From Hydractinia symbiolongicarpus (lineage: Eukaryota; Cnidaria; Hydrozoa; Anthoathecata; Hydractiniidae), in contig NC_079880.1 in the NCBI RefSeq assembly GCF_029227915.1, positions 30,869,501 through 30,933,500 of the forward strand: DNA of 64,000 bases. The letters are read 5' to 3'. How positions within the stretch are numbered: the stretch's first letter is position 1; the number at the start of each line of letters is the position of its first letter. Shown here piece by piece: positions 1 to 10,026 of the stretch. The translations under genes were made by a program, and so were the position numbers. The notes under the pieces were generated by a model that did not search any database, was not told the origin of the DNA, and worked only from the letters and a program-made list of their open reading frames with translations.

Positions 1-1640
1 ACAATTTGCAACGTATGCAGGAAAAACCTGGTTTTCACACGTGCTGTAAAAACATCTAATCTAAAGGGGTTACTCGGTTGGAAGAACGAAAGGTTCTTAA
101 CCAAAAAGTTTAAAACGAGAACATTTTACATTTGTGCTTTGAATGTATTTGTTTAAAAAAACCCACGGCTGAAGAAGAAGTTAACTGCATGATAGTAACA
201 CCCAAGACTTTTTCGAAATTTCTCTTCCTACAAAAAACATTATTCACTAGATCCAAACTAGTTGGCTTCAATAAAATGTATTAACCAGCGTGGACATCTT
301 AACATTGTAAAAAACGCTCGGCTGATGTTAATTATATTTATTTGGGTAAATTAAACCATTTGCTCCAGATATTTAGGAAGAAAAGGGTTTCTCAAAATAT
401 TGACCACTTGAGCAATGAAATATAAAGTAATCAATTATAGTACACGACCAGCAGAATGCTGGTCTGTCAGCAGAAAACTTGTTTAAGACACAGCGTTACT
501 TTCTTTCTTTTTTGATTTCCTGGTAGAGAAAAATCGCGACACTCCTGACAAAGCTCTGAGACAAAAAGTGCTAACACCATGGTCTACTTAATAGTCCAGC
601 AAGGAGGGTACACCTTTCTAATCATATTACACAAAACACAAAAACTTAACGAATGGCATTTAGCCATAGATTTGAGTACTGCTATTATTTCTTGCATTGT
701 CACTTGCACAGTGACTATGGAATGCGATGGTTAGATAACAAAATGGAAAAGTTGTCAAACAGATAAGCATGACCCTGCTTTCAATAGCCAACTAGTCGAA
801 CGCGCGTATAAGATCAGTAAAATTTCAAGATTCCATTCATTTCACTTTGCGTGCTATTCGCATCAATCGAGGATATTTGTAGAAAGCATGTTTTTTTTCT
901 TCTGTACGGAAATATCAAAAAATTGAAGGTTTACTTTTTGTCATTTATATAACTTTATAAACTGTTGGACTTGGAGCGTATAATATTATATTATATGCGG
1001 GAGAACAATACACAATAGATAATAAAGAGTTCTAATTAAACATCCTTGATTGTGCATCACATTTTTTGGCGACCAAAAATCAAAGTATACAAGTATCGCA
1101 AAATCACAACAATTTTCCGGATTGGTATGTGTCATTGGAAAAGCCCTTTCCTTCCTAAAAGTCTTGAGCAAATGGTATCATCCAGTGGAGCGATTAAAAG
1201 CCTTTCGAACGTTGAACGACGTTGAGCGTTTTAGTGAAGGTAGCTAAACCGTACCGCACTTTCGTCTCCAGGGCTTTTTTGCCTTTTTTATGATAGAGTT
1301 AGCAAGCTCTCGAGCTTTTTACGCTATAGGAAAAAATGCAGTCAACTGAAAACAAGCCGTAACTCATACACGCATAAACATCAAACGATCCTATACAAAA
1401 AAAGTGAAAAAGAGAACTCTAAATCTCAAGACCACCACTTTCAATATGGTGGTCGTCTCGCTTGTTGATTGGTTATTCATAAAAATTGGGCATTGTGATT
1501 GGTTTACTGCACGCGAACAATTACCACAAAGTCAATCAAAATATATCGCATTTGTTATTTCGTGCATTCAAAAATATTTCCCGCTTTCGTTGGCACGGCT
1601 TTTTTTCTGCGCATACATACCACTCATACTCATACGGATA
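1..1640. other. Non-coding, AT-rich stretch
   Basis: I see no supportable exon here. The open frames are short, lack family motifs and are not flanked by convincing splice sites. The long + frame from 1404 runs into the Harbinger-like element at 1644 and is not treated as a gene. Confidence 0.5.
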
Positions 1641-2344
1641 TTAAGCCGGGGCAAATCGATCAACATTCTCGGTCAACATTCTCGTCAACAATTTGAGCAA
1701 CATGTTGATACGATTTGCTATACCCTCGTTAACATTCTCGTCAACATTTTGAGCAACTACATTCTACTGAAACGTGACCATTCATTCTCTTTTTTCAAAA
1801 TGGCGGAGAAGGAAGCTGCAGCATGTTTATTGTTGGCATTGGCAATAGATGACGATGAAAAAAAAAGCGTACCGGGTTTTTCTTCGTACAGGTCAAGTAG
1901 TTTCTCCAATAATTCATCGTTCCTTTTAAATTTTTGTTTACCAGCAGTGGCAGTTGCAGGATCAGCTGAAGCAGTGACTTCCGCCATTTTCAAAGTGAAT
2001 AATCTCTATGTTTTGATCTTATTTTCATACAAGTCGTGTATACACTCAACAAAAACATTTGAATTCGTGCTAGAACATTCGAATTTGCAATTAAATAATT
2101 CGAAAATACTGAAAAATGTTGCCAGAAATGTTGATAGCTATAGCAAGTCGTAGCAACATACAAAACTTATCAACAATGTTGATCAACATTTATAAAAAAG
2201 TTAATAAATGTTGATCAACATTTTTAGAGGTTTTTTTTCTTCGTCAACATGTTGATACCTATAGCAAATCGAGTCAAAAGATCATTAACAAATTTTGACG
2301 GGTAATGTTGCTCAAAAAGTTGCCTCGATTTTCCCTGGCCTTTA
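1641..2344. mobile_element. PIF/Harbinger-like non-autonomous element (deletion derivative)
   Basis: TTA at 1641-1643 and 2342-2344 forms a 3-bp target duplication of the TWA type used by PIF/Harbinger. The element begins AGCCGGGGCAAATCG and the reverse complement of its right end reads AGGCCAGGGAAAATCG, an imperfect terminal inverted repeat, followed on both sides by several CAACATTxTC-type subterminal motifs. Two truncated coding starts face each other inside. On + from 1800, MAEKEAAACLLLALAIDDDE resembles the Leu-rich start of a Harbinger nuclease. On - from 1987, an ORF with KRNDELLEKLLDLYEEKPG resembles the start of the Myb/MADF-like partner protein. The two fragments meet near 1865-1870, so almost all of both genes has been deleted. 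The assignment rests on ends, target duplication and short N-termini, with no catalytic motif. Confidence 0.6.
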
Positions 2345-4698
2345 AGAAGAGAAACATTGAAAACAACCTCGTCGTTATGGCTGTCTCTTCTTAATTGAGA
2401 TTTCTTATTAAGGTTTTGGAATCAATACGGGTAGATATCGAAGATGTCTACGCCTTCGATAATTTCTTATTAAAATAGTTTAATCTACGTGTTTAGAAGA
2501 AAGTACTCCCTTTGTGTGTTGCCTAAATTTTAAATAATTTTTTGCTGCTTGTGTCCGTGAAAATCGATTTCCGTGAAAAGTTAAAAAAAATGCCGAAAAT
2601 TAATCTACGCGAAATTTAATCCACATTTTGTGGCGCGAAAAAATAAGAAAATGTGATTGCACACATGTAGTCAATAAACTAAATCGGACAAAAAAGATAA
2701 CAAATATCGTAAAACTATTGTCCTTGTTTCTTCAGCATATTTACACTGAAACAAATTTGATCGAAATATAATGTTTCCAACGATGAAAAATTTGAGAGGG
2801 AGTTCACAGGTAGAGTTTTATAGCTAATAAAAACTGAATAATAGTAAACTAGTAAATAATGGCTGGGAGTCCTAAGGAAATCAACATTTACTGTCACACT
2901 TGAATTAAAATTGTTTATGACTGCGCTGTCCGTAGGAAATATACCATCATGTAAAATGGTGGATGATAACCTGTAGTGACATATTGCATGTTTAATTGCG
3001 TGGTTTTTTTTTTCATTAAAAAACATTTAACGCGCCATTCATTACGTAGATTGGTTAATAGATGGCTTTAGAAAGATCATTAATGTTAAATTAAGGACGA
3101 AGAACGTCACGGGGGAATAAAAAAAATTGTGTTTTAAACACAATTTTTTTATTTTAAAAAGAATTTATATGAGAAGGTTATTTGCTGGTGTTGTTATCGC
3201 CATGACACAACATTTTATTGCATTTTGTTGGAAGTCTTTAGATTAACAAATTGTCTAGTTTTCGTGTTTGGACAAACTGAACTTTGAAGTTTCACACGAG
3301 TAAAACCGTGTATGTGGATGGCCTGAATACGTTCTTTTAATATCAAAATATATTTTCAGTTAGACACTAGTTCTAGATTCTTAAGGGTCCCTCGCCCTCG
3401 CTCACGCTTAACCCCTCTTTAGTTCCCTTAGAAGAAATGTTGTCAACTTCAAAGAAGATAGTATGAAGACAAAAAATGGTCGTAGTTTAACGACTTATGG
3501 ATTGTGACACAGTTTGATATGTCACTTATGAAGAAAACGTATGATGCATGGAATATGTTGTTGAAATTACATCAATTCGAATGTTTATAATTGAATGGAA
3601 CGTCAAATCGAATTTTGTGGTATGCAAGATAAAGGAGTTGCATTTTACTTTCCAGCAATATGGCGTCTCCAGCGCAAACTAACCACGGAAGCAAGTAAAC
3701 GCAAGTTGTTGCAAAAATGCTGTGTTTGATCGCGCACGAGCTGACTGGTAAATCTCTTTTGTTTTACTGGCGAATGCAATTATGGTGTTTCACTTGAATA
3801 GATTTGTAGCTAGTTTAGCTATAGTTGTTTGCTTCACATTTTAGGAGGTTAAATATTATAAAAATTATTTAAGCTGATTCGTGCATTTTAGCATTTAGCT
3901 AACGTCTGCGAATTGGATTCACAATGATCTGACATGCAGTGGAAGCCTTCTGAAATTTACATTCTGAAATAAATGTCTTTATGTTACAGTACGAATAACA
4001 ACATACTTTGCGTTTACATTGACATGTGTGAATAACATGTGTAAAAATATTTTTTCGAAATGTTACTTAGCTTATTAAGGCGGTTGTCTTTTACCTGTTT
4101 TCTGACAGCTAAAGACTATGTCCATAAAATAATTTTTAAACAAGTATAAATTAAAATTAAAATTCACGCAAAACAAGAATTATCAGATCGAAACACACAT
4201 GCTTTAAAATTTCTTCTGTCGATGCACCACCTAGTGTTTAAATGAAACCGATTTTTATATCGAAGTTTTGTCTTTCAGTTATTTTGTCGAGATATTGCCT
4301 GTTTCGCCCTGTTTTAGCTTTTCTTTCGTCCAAAATATACCGCATCAGTTCTCTGGAAGACAAGTCAGCCTTGCGAAAATGCGCTTCACTCAATCCATAC
4401 ACGTGACCCTTGAGGAACATAGGCAGCCAAAAAGTCGCTTAAAATAAAGCATGTTATTCAGTTATTTGGTTAGGCCTCGAGCAGCAAAATGTCATATTTT
4501 GCATATACTTTTCCTAGCAACGGGTAACCATGGCAACCAACCAATAAAATTTTTGACTTAATTTTGTCGTAATCCTCGTCAAAGTATCTTCAGAAAAGAC
4601 AATCGTCTGCGATATGTTTTTGTTCTAGGGGTACCAACTTAAGACCTAGGAGAAAGAATAATAATAATAAAAATGTTTTGAAACTGATTTTTGACTAC
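2345..4698. other. Non-coding stretch
   Basis: No convincing exon. It contains an A/T-tract palindrome at 3120-3150 and scattered short frames without homology that I recognise. The small - frame at 4238-4420 has no flanking splice signals that would support it as an exon. Confidence 0.45.
3120..3150. repeat. Perfect inverted repeat, 15-bp arms
   Basis: Arms at 3120-3134 and 3136-3150 are separated by one base. The core TTGTGTTT/AAACACAA is flanked by an A7 and a T7 tract, so transcripts of either strand could fold into a hairpin. Its role is unknown; it may be a remnant of a small foldback element. Confidence 0.6.
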
Positions 4699-4808
4699 AT
4701 GACACGCAAGCATGTATATCCAGCAAATGACACGCAAGCATGTATATTCAGCAAATGACACGCAAGCATGTATATCCAGCAAATGACACGCAAGCATGTA
4801 TATCCAGG
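4699..4808. repeat. 28-bp tandem repeat, about 4 copies
   Basis: The unit starts ATGACACGCAAGCATG and ends in TATATCCAGCAA. It is repeated about four times with only one C/T change visible (TATATTC in copy 2). The small + frame starting inside it at 4768 arises from the repeat and is not taken as a gene. Confidence 0.85.
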
Positions 4809-7800
4809 TGTTTCTAATCAGACGCGTATATTTGGAAAGAAGAATTTTATTATAGCAATGAGGCTGAGAATGGCCTCAAAAAATAAGAACAAAGTAAGAG
4901 CTGGACACTATGACAAGAAAAAAAGTATTAGGAAATATATTTCAAGATTTTGCGAAACTGCAGTTCGCAAATATCGGTCAGCGTTGTTATATAAATAAAA
5001 GATGCGTAAAATATAACAGCAAAAATAAGAACACCACGATTATTTTTTTAAATCTTTTATCCCAAAATGCACGTGAAATAAATAATCTGGCTAATAACTT
5101 TTATATGTACGGGGGTTACACTTTATTTTTAAATATTGCATTACCTAACACTTAATAAATCTTACCCCCGGTTGAGATGGCATTCTATTATAAGGCTAAA
5201 TTAAAGTAAAGTATCGCATGTAATTATCTCTTCACCATTTCTTTGTTTTGTATTGAAAAGACAATTAAAAAGTTTAATGTGCTGTTATGAAAGTCAACAA
5301 AAAACGACATTCTCTTTAAAATGACGTTTTTGTTTTGCAAAGAAAAATTGTTATTGAATGGTCGTTTGTTAAAAACATAATTTTAAAGTTTTGAAATCCC
5401 AAGACGAGGATAACGCAAGTAATTTTTAATTGAATATATATTGAATATAAATCGATGGGATAATAAGGAAGCTAGAATTTTTATACATATGTTGGTTTTA
5501 TTATCACGAAGAGTTTTAAGAAAGGGGAACTTGACATGAAAAAATAACAATTCGCATACGTAAGGTTAATGTGTTTATTATACTAAGATTTTTTTCTTAA
5601 TTTATATTTTGCTTTTTATATCTTTTTTATTTTTACATTTTTGTGTATTTACCTTTATACATATATTTCAGTTCTTCGGAGATATATTTTTTAATATTTA
5701 GAGAGCTAGATAGGAAATATTATTTACGAACAAAAAATGTAAGAATATAGACTTTCTACCAAATTCGAAGAGCTTTTAGAGTAAGGAATTCTAGGCATGT
5801 GGCGTTACATCTAAAGGTTGGTTGATCATGTACAAAGAACTGTTTTTTTTTAAGAAAATTCTAAAAGAAAACATTTTAACTTTAAGTGGACAAACTTCCC
5901 AAGGCTTTCAGTTTTTATTCTTAACCAAGAAAGAATTCGTGGAACCAAGCTCATAAACAAAAAGACGATGGTTTGTATTATAACACTATTTTCATAAGAA
6001 CCTAGTACGTTGGCTGAGGCTGAGACATATGAACATCTCAGCCTAAGTTATAGAATTAAGTATAAATCCGACAGAAAGTGAGAGGAATTCTACTGAAAGA
6101 TTCATTCCTGTTTTTGAGTTTATCATTGTCTATTAACTTCGTTCCCAGGGACTAATTTTTCTTTTGATGTTTTCTTATTGTCAAAAAAAGAATAGGAAGC
6201 CCTCTGGGAACGAGTTTGGGCTTATATCTGAAATAATCTCCTTATTTTCTAGTCTCTCTCATCTTGCTAATAAATTTTATGTTCTAAGGTGTCCTAAATT
6301 GTTTGATTTCATCGTTTAACCGTGTGTAGAAAAAACATGACTCCAGCATGGCCTCAATTTTTTAACATCTAAATTTTTAGCTGAAGCCCCATAGTCCTCG
6401 ACACCGTCCTGTACTTTAATATAAATTGTCTGGATACAATAGTATCAATTTCAATTACTCATCCCCCACATATCTCAGCTTCGCAATAAACATGCGAGAC
6501 TTCAGACCTACAGTTATATTTTATAATGTAGGTTTGTTGTTTTTTCTTTTTCTTTTCATTTTTCTTAATGTGTGGTAGCCATGTTTCTCACTGTCTTATT
6601 TTCTCGGCTCTACTCTGTAGTTAAAATTTGTTTTTTGAGACCCCTAACCTTCTTTGAACAAACTAATCAATACGACACACGAAAACATCAGCGTTGTAAT
6701 TCTTTTTTGTTTGAGTAGACGATTTTTATTATAAATTCAAGCATGGTAAAACGTTTAATTGTTTTGTTCTTATTTGTCCTCGTTGACATGTTTATGACGT
6801 CTATTATTTTTCGACAGTGACAGATAATTTAATAAGTATTCCCACCTTGTCACCAGTGCTATTTAAAAAGCAAAAACAACGGGACATTTTAAGAGTTTGA
6901 CTTGCAAAGCGGGCGCTTGTTCCGTTACCACAATGAAGCTGCTATTTATGTATTTTTTTAAAAGAACTTATTATCTGTAAATGTGCTAGCTTTGTACTTC
7001 TTTACTTTTTCTTCATAAGAACACTGAACTTTAAACGTGCTTGGAAGTTCTGACATTTTGCAAGTCATTCTTACAAACAAAATGAAGCAGATTCTTGATG
7101 TTTCAACGTTCTTTCTAAAATAAGAAATGCCTACGAGACAAAACATGTGATCTATAGATTTTCAATAACATCAACTTTTGATTAATTCCTTTGTTGCTAA
7201 TAAAGGAACTTAACGTTAATCTCTGGACTTACTCATTATTTTACGAAACACTGATTTAACGTCATAACACGAACCATAAACAAGTTCGAGGTGAAAAACG
7301 GAATTAATTGTGTTCAGACTCCAATTTTCGTCTGCGTTAACATTTTTAAATGTCTTGACAAGATAATGGAACATTCAAATCTTGCCATATTGTATATTGC
7401 CATATTGCCATATGTAGTCTTATTTGAGTTGGTTTGTTTCTTATTTTACCTTTCCCGAGCTTTACCATTCTATTATGTAGTATGTTTTAAAGAACTTTTG
7501 CTTTATACTGGTAGCCTACTGGAGTGCGTTGTGTGTACAATTCCTGATCGAGGCGTACTAAAGACTAGAAATCTATCCTTTTTTGTTTGGTGTTAAACAG
7601 GATTGATATCTTGTGATTAATATGTTAGGTCTTAGAGAATTAATATCTCGTCTGTTTGAGCGGTTTTGAACTTTTACTTCTATAGTGTAAATGGAATCTT
7701 TAACCCTCGTTGGCGACAGTACTAATAATAGGAATTGAAAAGACTGTTCTGGGTGAAAAATCATAACGCATATTACAATTTAGTTTTCTAACAGTGTGAC

Positions 7801-9911
7801 CACGCCTCTTTAAAACTTCTCAATTTTCCTCTAAATGTATTTTTAACAACTTCCTCGTTTATTTTTTTAAAAGAGTAAAGTCATTTTAAAACAAGTTCGA
7901 GAATTTGAGATTGAAAGATCGACCCTTTAAAAAAGTGCCTACTCTGTTTTACTTCATCATCGCCAATTTTGTCATCCCATGTCACGTCCTGTCGTACTAC
8001 ATGACGTAATTGTTTCTATTGTGTATCGTTTCTATTGTGTATCGTTTCGCATTACGGATTCAGGACGTAGATTGTTGTCGAAAAACGCGTTAAATTGCGT
8101 CTAATGACAGAATTAACGATATTTACATGGTGATAGATAAACAGTCATTATTTACATTCACTTTAAATTAAAATTTACAATAGCGCGTTATGCGTTCTGT
8201 TTACAAAGTCGATGTTTTTTTTAAAAAAATGTTTATTCTTTATAACGGGTTATTTTGATGGTGAAAGCGAGTTTAAAGCAAGATAGAGCATAATATAATG
8301 CGAAATAAATATTTTGTTTGCACCAGGTTATTTTCCCCATTGTTCATGAATTTCAAAGTGGAAGTTTTTCTTCGAAGTTTGGAGAAATTCGTTAATGAGT
8401 GGGATTGAACAAATTTTCTGTTTTAAACAATAAAATTTTAAATAATGTTTATAGCCGTGTTTCAAACAGCTTTTTTCAGCCGTGTAATTTAAGATGCGCT
8501 CACTGATAATCTTCAGATAGGTAAATTCAATTAAATTGTCAAATTGGTTTATTAGTTACGAGAGTTTTCATTTATTTGTACACTTTATGTTATAAGCAAT
8601 AGAAAATTTTGACCAAGACTCAAGGTTATTGAAGTTTCTGTACCACTGTTGCTTACAACTTGCTTCGTTTTTTGAAAAAACATTTAACCTTAAGTCGACG
8701 AGTCTCGCTACAACCACCTGAATATAAAAAACTGATGAAAATGACCTTTTAGGTGTAGGATTTTTTTTTTCTCTTTTCGATACACGTACGAAATATTCAC
8801 TCTGTTTTTAATTTTCTTTTGAAAAGTTAAATATATAGAAAAAATGAATATTTATGGTTTAAAAAAAATGTAAAAAATCTCCCTGTTGTTTGATTTTTTT
8901 TCATTGACTACATCATAAAACTGTTGTACGTCAAAAATTTTAAAGAGTAAGGGTGCTTAATCAAAATCTTCGAATGGCTCTGGCGCCCGTTGACACTCTC
9001 CAGGAGAACTAAGAAAAAAACTCTCAAAAGACGCGCTACCCAGGACATTTGTTTTTTTTATTAAGTGTTTACTTTAGGTCAAAATCCGTGTTACATTTAC
9101 ACGAATTTGTGAAATCTCTGTCAGATGCTTTAGGTCCTCTATGCGGTGGAGTGTGTGTAGGAGAGCTTAATAATTGAAAATCTTCGCATCTTGGCGCTAG
9201 AATGTACTTTGGCATGACCACGAAATGTATTTAACAAAGAAAGCTCATCAGCACCACGTAACTTCGTGCACAAACCTCTTCTTTTCAAGAACGTATTTTT
9301 GTCTGAAGAATCATTGGAGACGTGGTTGGTGCATGTGGTTATTTAAGACAAATGAATAGAAATTCATAATGGTAGCTAATGGTGTTTAGATCTTTTGTGT
9401 TTAATGCGTTTTAATAAAATTGGATTGTCATTAAAAACCTTTTGTCGTGTTGTTACCTAGCGAAAGATAATTGAAACTTTGATGTTGTGTTTTGTTGAAG
9501 ATATATTGGTAATCAATTGTTGTTTTCAGACCATTTTCTGTTACTCTTTTTTTCTATATTATGTTTATAATCTTAATTTATAACGAATTTTTAGAATTTG
9601 TATAAAAGTCTACATATATTCCTATTTTTTATCATTTTTCTTCTAATCAGCTTTTACAGATTCTGGCAGTTTCAACGTGAAGCTAACTTGGTGTTTATTT
9701 TGTCAAATTACAATAACACTTAATGCGTGTCTGTCACGTTTGACGTCACCCTCCTGCACTTTTATTATTTATCATGACTTTTTCTTATATTTTTCAATAA
9801 TCTTGCAAACAAGAGGGAACATGTATCGTGTTGTGTCTCTGTTTTAACGACACAATTTTAAGGGACCGATTACATTAGCGCCTAATTTTTTAGTGCAGTT
9901 ATTTATAACTT
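4809..9911. other. Long non-coding stretch upstream of innexin A
   Basis: AT-rich sequence without a supportable exon. The frames at 4768-5155, 7291-7596 and 7573-7764 are short, hydrophobic or low-complexity, and lack splice context. The only structure I recognise is the foldback element at 6135-6216 and a duplicated TTTCTATTGTGTATCG at about 8011-8046. Confidence 0.45.
6135..6216. mobile_element. Short foldback (MITE-like) element, CCCAGGG ends
   Basis: The left end reads AACTTCGTTCCCAGGG and the right end, reverse-complemented, AACTCGTTCCCAGAGGGC. These are imperfect terminal inverted repeats enclosing about 50 bp of AT-rich sequence. Similar ends occur at 16321-16399 and 27968-28063, so this looks like one dispersed family of about 80-100 bp with no coding capacity. 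Confidence 0.5.
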
Positions 9912-9928
9912 GACTTTTTTTCCCTCAG
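9912..9928 (+). promoter_or_regulatory. Strong splice acceptor in the innexin A 5' leader
   Basis: A pyrimidine run ending TTTTTTTCCCTCAG lies about 100 nt before the innexin A start codon. It would serve either as the acceptor of a 5'-UTR intron or as a spliced-leader trans-splicing acceptor, which is known in several hydrozoans. Sequence alone cannot tell which. In gene B a similar acceptor (ATTACAG) lies about 16 nt before its ATG. Confidence 0.45.
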
Positions 9929-10026
9929 AACAAGTAAAGTTTACAAGTTATTGAGAAGAACGAAAAAACAAAAAAAAAAATAAAAAATATACCTGCTTGT
10001 CGTGACGAAGAAAGAACTAATTTAAG

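Noticed and set aside
1404-2153. 249-codon + frame, the longest outside known elements in the first 10 kb
   Set aside because: Most of it lies across a Harbinger-like element and its subterminal repeats. Only the short segment from 1800 resembles a transposase start, and the rest is non-homologous.
4699-4808. Possible CRISPR-like array (regular 28-bp spacing)
   Set aside because: Units are contiguous with no variable spacers, and the genome is eukaryotic. It is a simple tandem repeat, as are the 31-bp and 51-bp arrays.
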